This document shows positions 47,630 through 57,677 of a stretch of DNA of 64,000 nucleotides, one piece after another (positions within the stretch are counted from its first letter, which is position 1; each line of letters opens with the position of its first letter). The notes beneath the pieces were generated by a model, which was given only the letters and a program-made list of their open reading frames with translations, searched no databases and was not told the origin of the DNA. The stretch comes from Pogona vitticeps (lineage: Eukaryota > Chordata > Lepidosauria > Squamata > Agamidae), in the NCBI RefSeq assembly GCF_051106095.1, contig NC_135783.1, forward strand, positions 183,660,947-183,724,946. Direction: 5' to 3'. Position numbers and translations under genes: made by a program.

Positions 47630-48770
47630 CTCCTTCCAACAATTAATATTTAATATGTATATGAAGCCGTTAGGTGAGGTTCTCCAGAGTTGTGGGGTTT
47701 GGTGTCATCAGTACGCTGATGACACCCAGCTCTACCTCTCCTTTTTTTCAACTTAGTTGATGCTGTTCCATCCCTCGAATGCTGCTTGGGGACTGTTCTG
47801 GAGTGGATGAGGGCAAATGGACTGAGGTTGAATCCAGACAAGATGGAAATCTTGCACGTGGGCACCCCTGGCTTCAGCGGGTTGGGAAACTCCCTCTCTT
47901 TTGGGGGAGTGACTCTTTCCAAGAAGAGTGAGGTTCGTAGCTTGGGCATCTGCCCAGACCCGGATCTCACCATGGAAACCCAGGTGGCATCTCTGGTCTG
48001 GTCAGCCCATTTCTGTCCTTGGAGGATTGCCCAACTGTATCACTATCTGGACGTGGGGGCGCTCAAGATGCTGATTCATGCACTCGTAATCTCAAGAATA
48101 GACTACTGCAGTGCTCTCTGCGTGGGGCTACCCTTGAGATTGATGCAGAGACTTGAACTGGTCCAAAATTCGGCAACCGGATTAATACGTGGGGTAAAGA
48201 AATTCCAGCACATCTCCCCCATTCTGGTCACCCTTCATTGGCTACCGGTTTGTTTCCACATTGACTTCAAGGTTATGAAGATAACATTCAGAGCCCTAAA
48301 TGGTTTAGGACCTCAGTACCTATCAGAATGCCTGCTCCCAGCCAGATCTGTTCGTGATACCCGTTCATCACAGACAGGGCGGTTGAGGGCCTTGACCCCA
48401 AAGGAGGCCTTGAGGGAAAGAACAAGAAACCGGACCTTCTTGGTGGTCACCCCCTGCCTGTCCCTCTCGCTGAATGGGTTCAAACGAGCACTGACGTCTT
48501 GGCTCTTCTGCCAGGCTTTCCCTGAACATTACATTTTTGAGATATCAGCCTCCCTTTTTACTACCCTTTTTACCACCCTTTCATCATCCTTTTAACCATC
48601 TTCATAGCCATCTCTTTTAATTGATCCTGTTGGCTATCGTATTCGTTTGAATGTATTATTTTATTTTTATCATGTGTTGTTTTGTTGTTAGCTGCCCAGA
48701 GTGGCCTGGTTGCCAGATTGTGTGGGGTATAAATCCAATAAATAAATATTAAATAATAAATAAACAAACA
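47630..48770 (+). mobile_element. L2/CR1-group LINE, 3' third
   Basis: Contains the catalytic box HQYADDTQLYLS (about 47708-47743), then, after stops and a frame change, a 269-codon frame (47786-48595) with LEWMRANGLRLNPDKMEIL, ISRIDYCSALCVGLPLRL, FQHISPILVTLHWLPVCF and ALNGLGPQYLSE. The 3' end carries AGAGTGGCCTGG and an AATAAATAAATATT-type tail. The long open stretch could mislead gene finders, but it is LINE sequence. Confidence 0.85.
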
Positions 48771-49560
48771 ATGAAGTATAAGGATTGCTCTGTACAGTTG
48801 ATTAGTATCTGTTTACTATTTAATTGTACTCTTAATAATAGATGGTATGAACATTAGTTTAATGAAATTTCTGTGCCTAATTTAATGTCTAAATTTGTCC
48901 AAGTTAAAGAGATATTAATCAGCAATATTATGTAGTAGGTAATTATGTAATTAAGTTATGCCCAGCATTTTTAATGTATGTTGTACTTTTTCTTTCCTTC
49001 ATTTACCTGCTTTCCTGTTTCTTCCCTTTCCATCAGCACACTACCCTGCTTAAGTCCAAGCTTAATATTATACTTGCTTTGGCTTTGTCCTCTATACAAA
49101 TTTCTACTAGTTAATTCCTATATATGGGGGTATGTTTCATCATGGCTGAAGTTTGTGCAATACAGTCTTCACACAAATCAAGAATTTGGTATAAAGTGGC
49201 GATAATTAATTATTCCAGTGTATGTGCTTGAATTAAATTTAGAAATTGGGAACACCTAGCTTTGGATATGTTTAAATAGTATAGATCTACTGCCAATATT
49301 GATTGCCACCTACAGCCTGGATTGCCCTCTTTTCAGGCATTGACAATCGCATGAATTTAACATTTAGTAAAGGTTTATTTGTTTACCCTTTTTTCCTTAA
49401 TCATTAATTAATTAAGACATTGCATCTCTATCTTGTAAAGTGTTGTAATTTTCAATACAGTATTGTAGTATATTTATACTGTTTCATTGTTTTATTATTT
49501 GTTTTTAAGTGGAAAATAATATATATTAAATATACAACACAACCAAACTAAATACTAGCT

Positions 49561-49696
49561 CAGTGGTTCTTAACCTTGGGTTACTCAGGAGTTTTGGACT
49601 GCAACTCCCAGAAGCCTTCACCACCAGCTGTCCTGACTGGGGTTTCTGGGAGTTGCAGTTCAAAAGCATCCGAGTAACAAAGGTTAAGAACCACTG
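49561..49696. mobile_element. hAT-type MITE, 136 bp, perfect target duplication
   Basis: Inverted ends CAGTGGTTCTTAACCTTGGG and AAGGTTAAGAACCACTG; TACTAGCT repeated exactly at 49553-49560 and 49697-49704. Same length as the copy at 34209-34344; the interior is a near-palindrome around ACTGCAACTCCCAGAAGCC. Confidence 0.9.
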
Positions 49697-51312
49697 TACT
49701 AGCTGACTTATTTTTTGACATTAAATATATTACTATTTTATATAGTAGTTTCATATTATATTATTCATATTATATAATTGTTTCATTAAGTGTTTAGCTC
49801 TCATGAAACAGAGTATTTTTACCTTCTCTTGTGTATTGTTAGATTCTCATGTTAAACTGCCATTCTTTGCCTAGGAGCAATTTTTAAAATTAATAAATTG
49901 TTGGGTTTCTGTAATGGTTGTATCCAGACCCTTTAAGGTCTCTAAAAGCTTTAGAGAGTTATTGTTATAACTGCTTAGATTGGCAATGTAGATAAAAAGC
50001 CAAAACATGAATACCAGCAAATAACACATTTTGGAAGGTTAGAGGTTGATTACCAGCTTTCTATGTAGTGGTAAGTTTTGATTCTCCTCTTCATGTAAAT
50101 TATTGGACCAATATTAGCCCTCTTTGCTTTTCAAGAGAAAATGGAATGATCTGCAATCACGGAGAGCATTTTTCTCAGACCCTGCTGCCACCAACATCCA
50201 GACAAAGGGCAAGTGTTCCACTGACCAATCACTGCTTCTTTTGCATTACTTATTATCCATTTACTGCTTCTTGACTCTCTAGTTCCCATCCACCAATTTA
50301 CCTTAAGTATGTGTAATACTTTAATTGTATTTTAGTTGTAATATTTTAAAAAATAAGGTTATTCCTCTTTTTCTTTTTTCAGTGCGGTATGGTCTGGTTT
50401 CATAGAGATATTGCTCTTTGGTACTGGGATCAATGGCTCTTCAGACTACGGTGGCAATTTCTCTTTTAGAAAAAATTCCATTTAAAAAATAAAATCCAAA
50501 AACAAAATGGTATTAAAGATACATCCCTTGAAAATCTTCCATGTAACATATAGAAATCTTCAATTTGTGAAAACAGTGATCAAAAGTATGTCACTGGGGA
50601 GAATAGCATTAAAGAGCAATGAGCTAACTTGTATGTTGGACTTTAATGCTAAACCAATTGTTTTAATTGCAAGGAAAGCATTTGTTTACAACCATATTTG
50701 TGCTACAGGGCAACGTGTACTGGACACAAACAGTACTTTTGTATGTTGTGTTGTTGACGATGTTAGGTTACAAAATTAAAGGTCATTTGCAGTCCAATAA
50801 CTTTGTAGTCTCTGCAAATGAACATAGTAAACTATGGTAGTGCTGGTGAAGTGAAGATGAAGCAAATGTTGGTAAAATGCAAGGATGGGAAGCCTATGAT
50901 CTTCTATGTGTTTTGGTGTCAGTTCCTGTTATCCTTTACTGTTATCCATTCTGGGGTCTGAAAGTCCAGAACATCTAAGAAACCAGAGTGTCTTCACCTC
51001 TTCCATAAGCAATTACTAAATGCCTTCTCTCAAGGTGTTTTTTTAAACACTTTGTGGTCAAATAACTCTGGAAAGCAAAGAGTATGGGGAACCTTTTGGA
51101 GACGAGAATGGTTTGTCAGTTGATATTATGCTGCTTTACCAGAAGTTGGCTATAATTGTTTTCTTCATGGCTTTAAGTACCGGGGAGATTTGTATGATAC
51201 TTTTATATCTCAGGCCCCAACTATATTGTATATAAATGTGCTGGTAGAGATAAATGGAGGTTTAAATAGTCTGTAATGCATCTCAGGCTCAACAATCTTC
51301 TTTCACACTCCT

Positions 51313-51545
51313 CTGAGCAGAGATTTGAATCCAGGCCTCCTGAGTCCCAGTCCACCACTCTAACCACTACATCACACTGGGTATCAGTGGCACCGCACAA
51401 TAAATAGACTTAATCTCTTATTATTGGCTGTTTTGTGAAAGAGCTCAAGTCTATTTATTGTGCGGTGCCACTGATACCCAGTGTGATGTAGTGGTTAGAG
51501 TGGTGGACTGGGACTCAGGAGGCCTGGATTCAAATCTCTGCTCAG
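51313..51545. repeat. 99-bp perfect inverted repeat containing a SINE head
   Basis: Arms 51313-51411 and 51447-51545 are exact reverse complements by base-by-base comparison, with a 35-bp spacer. The right arm is the 5' flank plus the first ~65 bp of a plus-strand tRNA-headed SINE (GTAGTGGTTAGAGTGGTGGA, B-box-like GGATTCAAATCTC). The left arm is the same piece inverted, flank included. Identity stops sharply at both edges. Confidence 0.95.
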
Positions 51546-51665
51546 TCATGGAAACTCACTGGGGAAGTAGAACTGGTAAAGCCGGTCCTTAAATATTTCG
51601 CTTACCTTGAAAGCCACATTAGGGTCACTGTAAGTCTGTTCTGAGATAACAAGAACTACTGAACT
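51480..51665 (+). mobile_element. tRNA-headed SINE
   Basis: Head within the right arm of the inverted repeat, then TGGAAACTCACTGG and a tail AAAGCCACATTAGGGTCACT, then GTAAGTCTG, a diverged BovB-like tail. Confidence 0.55.
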
Positions 51666-51945
51666 ACAGAATAGATAATAGCATTGGGGTAGAACATATG
51701 TTTTGCAAAGAGAATGTTCCAGGTAGTGTGGTGGGAAGCATCTTTGCATAATTATGTTGTAAATTGCCCAGTGAGTGCTTTAGCACTGTGAGTCAAGTTA
51801 CAAGTCGAAAGAAAAAGGCCATGCAAAAGTTATGCAAGTCATAATGGACGGGGCAGACTGAATCAATATAGGGTTGCTACATATTTGCAGGATGACTTTG
51901 GGGCAATGGTTGAAAGGGCAAATCTGGTATGGGTTCCGGTAACAT

Positions 51946-52201
51946 GAGCCTCGTGGCGCAGTGGTTAAAACGCTGTACTGCAGCTAAAACTGTGCTCACG
52001 ACCTGGGGTTCAAATCCCAGGTAGCCGGCTCAAGGTTGACTCAGCCTTCCATCCTTCTGAGGTCGGTAAAATGAGTACCCAGCTTGCTGGGGGGGCAATG
52101 TGTAGCCTGTATAATTAAAAAATTGTAAACCGCCCGGAGAGTGCTTTTGTAGCGCTGTGGGGCGGTATATAAGTCCAATAAATAAATAAATAAATAAATA
52201 A
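51946..52201 (+). mobile_element. tRNA-derived SINE with CORE-like middle and L2-type tail
   Basis: A box TGGCGCAGTGG (51954-51964) and B box GGTTCAAATCC (52007-52017), a middle with GAGGTCGGTAAAATGAGTAC reminiscent of the MIR/CORE domain, and a 3' end GGGCGGTATATAAGTCCAAT followed by (AATA)n, which matches L2-type LINE tails. AACAT is repeated on both sides (51941-51945 and 52202-52206). It looks full length and fairly young. Confidence 0.85.
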
Positions 52202-53014
52202 AACATTGTTCTGTTGAATTCCATACTAAATTTCTGGAAGGAAATGCCAGCCAGATTAAAGGAATAGTTATCTAAGTGGATGACTGGTCCAAAATAGCCT
52301 AATCAGTATTTTATATTATATTTCAATTGAATGAATACTATTATTCAATTCAGACATTAGATTAAACCAAGTTTTCTACTGCACGTAGTTGGGAACCCAA
52401 GCCTCGGTTTGAGCTGCTTGACTGCTTTCATTTTCCATCTGCAGTGAAGTATTCTGTACTTAGGTTTCCTGTTTCTGTAACACAGGAACTTCTGGTAGAG
52501 GTGGGCCAATAGCTGTGACTTGTCAATTCATTTGCAGACAAATTGTGGTTTTACTTTGGTTTTCTGGCTGATTTCAAACCATGACCTGTTAATTTAGAAA
52601 CAATTTACCCATATACTCCTGGTTTGATCTCCACTGAGTCTGTTTTCAGATAGATTTGGACGACCTTGATATGAATGAAGGGCAACTATGCAAATCTAAA
52701 ATAAAGGCCAAAATCCTATAGCTGTGCTAACGTAAGTTATAATGCAGGCCCATTTACATCAATGGGACTTATGCAGAGATTGACTTATCTCAATTCATTC
52801 AGTAGGCTACTTTAGTGTGATTTACTACATTAAGCAACACGACTTTGGCCATTGCCTATTTATGGAAGCATGCAGTAATGTCTGTCCAGGATAGCTTTTG
52901 GTCTTTAAAAGTTTAACTGTATGGTTTGGTATTATTATACTTCTGCATAATCCTTTTGGCAGAGTGATTCATTTCTATGGATCTTTAAAAACATTTTTGT
53001 TTCTCTTACCTTAA

Positions 53015-53438
53015 TAGTGGTGCCTCGCTTAGCGATTGCTCCATTTAGCGATGAAATCGCTTAGTGATGCTGTTTTTGCGATCGCAAAAGCGATCGCTTA
53101 GCGATGTTCTTTATGGGGTATTTTCACTTTGTGATGATCGCAGGGAAGCGATCATCGCAAAGCCCCCATTTTCGCACAGCTGATTGGTGGTTTCAAAATG
53201 GCTGCCGGGGAAAAAACATGGCCGCCCGCTGTGTTTAGGGACGGATTCCTCGCTTTAGAGGCGCCGAAAATGGTGGTGCTATGGAGGATCTTCACTCAAC
53301 TGTGAGTTTTAAGCCCATAGGAACGCATTGAAGTGGTTTCAATGCATTTCTGTGGGCTTTTTAATATCGCATAGCAACGTTTTCGTTCTGCAGCGATTTT
53401 TGCGGAACGAATTAACGTCGCTAAGCGAGGCACCACTG
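53015..53438. mobile_element. Tigger/mariner-type MITE, about 424 bp
   Basis: Ends TAGTGGTGCCTCGCTTAGCG and the inverted CGCTAAGCGAGGCACCACTG; TA follows the right end (53439-53440), while the left flank reads AA, probably a changed TA. CpG-rich interior (GCGATCGC) with subterminal inverted repeats. No coding frame. Confidence 0.75.
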
Positions 53439-54741
53439 TAGTTTTATTTTCCGGCTGCTTATTATTTTTATGGTCCTTAGTATGCTTTATGTGTTCCCTT
53501 TCTTAGACAGGGCAAAGAAAGACAGTACATAATATTTCTGAGGAAATGTCCAGCACTTTCTTGAACTGTAGCATCACATACTTCATAACAAACCAGTTTA
53601 AGAACTGAGATATCTGAAGTATAACTTTAGAAGGAGCATGCTGGTATGCTATTTCAATGGGAAAAACAGCTGTGAGTTATTCTCAAGTCTTAAGAGCTTA
53701 ATAACCTATTTAAACCCTATCTAAAATATGCAGAACTTTGTTCTCTACTTCTTCTGTGCCATAAAGATTTTTCTGTACATTGGGTCAGTCTCTGAGCTCT
53801 GTGAGACTGACAGGGAAGAAATAAGCACATACTCTTTGTTAGTGGAGTCTCAACAGATACTCACATCACTAATGTGTCCATCAGCTAAAACAGTTTAATA
53901 AGTTAATAATCCAGTGCAAAATTAATTTGCATCTCTCATTTAACTTCACTTTTATTGAGAAGGAGAGTCAGTGTCCTTTCAGTTGCATGTTTAAAATGCA
54001 GTAGCTTTATGCAAATATGGTGTAAGTTCAGCATCATAGTTTTAAATGGCTACTTTGATCTGCCTGGAATCTAAATATAATTTCATGGCTTTATGATATT
54101 ACACTGGTGCAGTGGTAATTATGTGACATCCCGATTTTGCTGTGTGATAGTAGTTATCATTAAAGTACAGACATATGTTTTTTTGGATAGCTCAGTCAGT
54201 GGCTTAGGTCTCTTTTCCCCAAACTAAATGCTATTGAATTTCTACAGGTTGTATAATTTTTAGCTGGCCTTGGTAGTCAAGCAAAGAATTGTGGCTACCA
54301 ATGCAAATTGTGATTGTTTCTTCTCCTGACCAGAGCAACATGGTAAGCCCTTGTACCCTCTTTCTTTCAGGGCAAATAGCATGGTGTATACTGATTTTGG
54401 CTGCTGTTCAGATGTGTGTACTGGCAGCAGCCAAGGAAACCCCATTTCCCTGGCCTCCTCCTCCTGCTTGGGAGCAGAAAGAAGGAGAGTGGTGTTTTGG
54501 ACCTATGTTGGCCGAAGTGCCTAAGTATCTTGGCCCTGTTGCTGCCACACAACACAAGTCTTCCTACCAAGGGAAAGGACACAGTTCGCTAGGCAGCTGC
54601 TCAATAATCCTTGTCAACTCCGAAGCTTCAAGCACAGAAGGAAGGCTCACCAACTAATGGTGGTCCATTCAACATGGCAAATTTTGATGGTTTATGTATA
54701 AATGAGAAATAATAAACCTGCAGCCTGTAGTTCGCAGCAGC

Positions 54742-54815
54742 TCCTCATTATTGGCTGGCATAGCTGGGAGGTACAGTCTGACAAATTCCTGAGGACCATA
54801 GGTGCTCACTCCTGC
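54742..54815. mobile_element. hAT MITE fragment
   Basis: GCTGGCATAGCTGGGAGGTA then CAGTCTGACAAATTCCTGAGG-type sequence, a diverged half of the common hAT palindrome. It lies just outside the DIRS element. Confidence 0.45.
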
Positions 54816-54889
54816 TGTAAAGCTAGCAAAATTATTATAGTAAAGGAGTGGAGAACATGCTTTTTCATGACAAAAGTTCTGAATCAATC

Positions 54890-55045
54890 CTTCTTTAATG
54901 TGGTTCTCTATGAATCCACACTGATGGGTTAAACAGCGCCTGCGCTGGTTCCTCTCGGAATTTTCCAGAGCTATGAGGGAAAAGATACAATGTTTGAGTT
55001 GCCCTGCACTGCGCAAGTGCAGCCCGCCAAAAATCCCCAGTTCCA
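54890..55045 (+). repeat. DIRS left inverted terminal repeat
   Basis: About 156 bp, starting CTTCTTTAATG and ending CAGTTCCA; matched inverted at the right end with only a few differences, all near the outer tip. Confidence 0.9.
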
Positions 55046-55337
55046 TTTATCCGCCCGCGGAGTTGGAACCTCTCGGTTAGAGCTCTTGAGATTTTACTCT
55101 CCTTTCGCTATTTTTGGAATTTTTGGTCTTGACCTGGCTTGCCTATCGTCTATCCGCATCTCCGTTGCCCTGAATTCGGACCGGCTGACCTTCCCTTGCC
55201 TCTGGCGTGCTTATTGCGAGTACTTTCACTTCCCGCTTGATCCTGATTGAGGCCTATTACCTCCTGCTGAGGCGCCACGCGCCAGCAGGATTTCTTCAAT
55301 TACTGACTTTCTCTACCGTTCGTTCAACGCTTGGCTT

Positions 55338-57677
55338 ATGTCAGCGAAAAAGGGACCTTTTCGCCGCTGTTCTGCTTGCTCCGGGAAGCTCCCCTTCCAG
55401 GACCATCATTCTCTCTGTCTCTTCTGTCTCGGTGAGACCCATTCACCCACTTCTTGCAAACATTGCAAGGAATTTACCAAGGCGACCCTAAAATCTCGTC
55501 AGCAACGCCTCAAGTATTTTCTCTGGAACCGCACTCTCTCAGCTTCACAACCGTCGGACATGGAATCTGTTCAGTCGGTCTCCACTGTTCGTTCCTCGGT
55601 TACTTTGGTCTCCTCTTCCCCTCCTTCGACATCCAAGGAGGTGTCCACGAAGGTTTCCAAAGGAAAATCGAAGAAATTGCCTACGGGAAAAAAGTCTTCA
55701 TCTGATGTTCCTTCTTCTTCAGCTTCGGCACCGACGAAGAAGGGTCCGTCCAAGGCTGCATCGAAAACGAAGGCGAAGACCAAGGAGATTACCCTGGTCG
55801 TTCCACCTGTCTCGGCTTCGGTGCCTTCTCCGTTCCTTGAGGAGTCTTCTCGGGACCGAGATTCGGTCTCCGACTTAGGCGCCCCCATTCCACCTCGCCA
55901 ACCGCCTCCGGTGGATTTGGGAAAATCGCCTACGGTTAGCCAGCTCGACAAGCTCGTTGCCGGCGCCGAGAGCATACCGCTCAGCCCAATACTTACCGGG
56001 CGTACCACCCGATCTCCTTCACTCCTCTCGGAGTCGGGTCGATCGGTATCTTCTCCCCCCTCACGGGGTCGACCTACCAAGCCGGTCGAAGATCCAGTCC
56101 CTCGGCGTCCAGCTTCACACTCTGCCGACGACGAACCATCGCCGAAAAAGCCCCGTCATCGACGCAGGCACCGTCGAGGCCACCGACGCCGAAGGGACTC
56201 CTCACCGTCCGACTCAGAATACAGTCGGGGTCGGAAGAGGTCCCACCGGAGACGGCGAAGAAGGGATTCTTCTACTGAGTCTTCTTCCACCTCGAGAGAT
56301 AGGAGACATAGAAGAAAGAGATCTAAGTACTCTTACTCCTCATCCTCTCGGTCACATTCTCCGCGTCGAACCCCGTCCCCGAATAGACCTTCGGGAACAG
56401 GCTCCGGTAAGCCTACGGCGCCGACGGATGCCCCGACTGCACCGCCTGTAGTACCACCTCGACGACCTGCAGAGGAGTGTCCTCCGGCCCCGAAAAAGAC
56501 ACCTTCGGGGCCGAAAGTACCTCGTCCTCCATCCTCTCCATACCACTCAGAGGAGGAGCATCCAGGAGAGGAATCCTCCGGTGCGGAAGACGACACCGAG
56601 TCGGAGGTGTCCTTAGAAGTTCCGATCCCTGGGGAACCTTTGCCTCCAGAGGCAGCGAACTTGAAACCATCCTCTCCTTCGGAAGATTTTTCTTCTTACA
56701 CCCAAATGGTTGGCCGTATGGCTCAGGCTTTGAAACTTGCAATTGAGCAGTCCCCGAGAAGAGAAGAGAATCTCATCTTCGGGGATATCGAGGCCGAACG
56801 TACACATCCAGTCAGTTTGTCCTTCATACCTGAACTGATGGATCTTATTAAGGAATTCTGGGAGCACCCTGCCAATGCTACCTCGATTTCGAAAAGAACC
56901 GAGAATCTCTATAGGATCCATGGTGACAACACCTCTTTCCTAGTAATGCATCCCGCACCTAACTCCTTAATAGTGGAGTCTAGCTCTACTAAGACTCCTT
57001 CAAAAGGTCATCCTACCCCAACCAACAAGGAGGGAAGGAAGCTGGAGATTCTGGCACGTCGCATGTACTCTATGACCACATTTACTCTGCGTGCAGTGAA
57101 TTATCTGGTGGCTATGGGCGCGTACCAGAAACAACTTTGGTCTAGGGTTCTTCCAGCCCTTCAGATGGCCCCAGACGACATTAGACAGCTCTGTCTGGAC
57201 ACTCATGCGGAAGCTCTCACATTATCCAAATATCAACGACTGGCTGCCCGCCATGTAGCAGAGGCCACGTCCAAGAATTTTGCTTCCCTTATCACTTTAA
57301 GGAGGCATGCCTGGCTGCGCTCAGCCAACATTGTTGAGGACATTAAAACTAGAGTGGAAAATCTGCCTTTTGATGCCACAGGCCTCTTCAGCCAGAATAC
57401 TGATGAGAACCTGGAAAACTTACATAAAAGTAAGAAAACGGCTAAGTCATATTCTGTCCAACCTCCACCTAGGCAGTCCAAACCTCAGTGGCGTCCAAAG
57501 TACACCACCCAGTCCTACCAACAACCTTCCACCAGTACTTACCGTCCTTATGGGGGCAATTCTTCCCAACGCCCGCCTCAGGTTTCTTCCTCTTCATCTA
57601 CTGCTTTCAGGTCCCAGCCGTCCCGTAAGAGGCAGTCCTTCAAAGCACCTGGAAGAAAACAGAAACAGTACCTTTGA
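55338..57677 (+). CDS. DIRS ORF1, Gag-like protein
   Basis: 779-codon frame. The N-terminus has a Cys/His cluster (residues about 10-48: CSAC, HH, CLFC, CKHC), as often seen in vertebrate DIRS first proteins. A Ser/Pro-rich linker follows, then a strikingly Arg/Ser-rich tract (about 270-350), an acidic stretch (about 405-435) and a more structured C-terminal half (about 450-700) that is probably the capsid-like part. The start is the first ATG after the left repeat with a long open frame. Its 3' end overlaps the next frame. Family knowledge: it should bind RNA and form particles; not shown here. Confidence 0.85.
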   Translation: MSAKKGPFRRCSACSGKLPFQDHHSLCLFCLGETHSPTSCKHCKEFTKATLKSRQQRLKYFLWNRTLSASQPSDMESVQSVSTVRSSVTLVSSSPPSTSKEVSTKVSKGKSKKLPTGKKSSSDVPSSSASAPTKKGPSKAASKTKAKTKEITLVVPPVSASVPSPFLEESSRDRDSVSDLGAPIPPRQPPPVDLGKSPTVSQLDKLVAGAESIPLSPILTGRTTRSPSLLSESGRSVSSPPSRGRPTKPVEDPVPRRPASHSADDEPSPKKPRHRRRHRRGHRRRRDSSPSDSEYSRGRKRSHRRRRRRDSSTESSSTSRDRRHRRKRSKYSYSSSSRSHSPRRTPSPNRPSGTGSGKPTAPTDAPTAPPVVPPRRPAEECPPAPKKTPSGPKVPRPPSSPYHSEEEHPGEESSGAEDDTESEVSLEVPIPGEPLPPEAANLKPSSPSEDFSSYTQMVGRMAQALKLAIEQSPRREENLIFGDIEAERTHPVSLSFIPELMDLIKEFWEHPANATSISKRTENLYRIHGDNTSFLVMHPAPNSLIVESSSTKTPSKGHPTPTNKEGRKLEILARRMYSMTTFTLRAVNYLVAMGAYQKQLWSRVLPALQMAPDDIRQLCLDTHAEALTLSKYQRLAARHVAEATSKNFASLITLRRHAWLRSANIVEDIKTRVENLPFDATGLFSQNTDENLENLHKSKKTAKSYSVQPPPRQSKPQWRPKYTTQSYQQPSTSTYRPYGGNSSQRPPQVSSSSSTAFRSQPSRKRQSFKAPGRKQKQYL

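Noticed and set aside
47786-48595. 269-codon frame as a possible host gene
   Set aside because: Its sequence is the C-terminal part of an L2/CR1-group reverse transcriptase, as in the truncated copy at 42.3-42.7 kb.
51954-52017. A tRNA gene (A and B boxes present)
   Set aside because: Boxes belong to a tRNA-derived SINE with CORE-like middle, L2-type tail and AACAT duplications; no full cloverleaf. Same reasoning for the heads at 4920-4980, 16650, 18560 and 51480.
54289-54657. 122-codon frame with a hydrophobic segment before the DIRS element
   Set aside because: No splice support, no known domain, and an equally plausible antisense frame; treated as chance.
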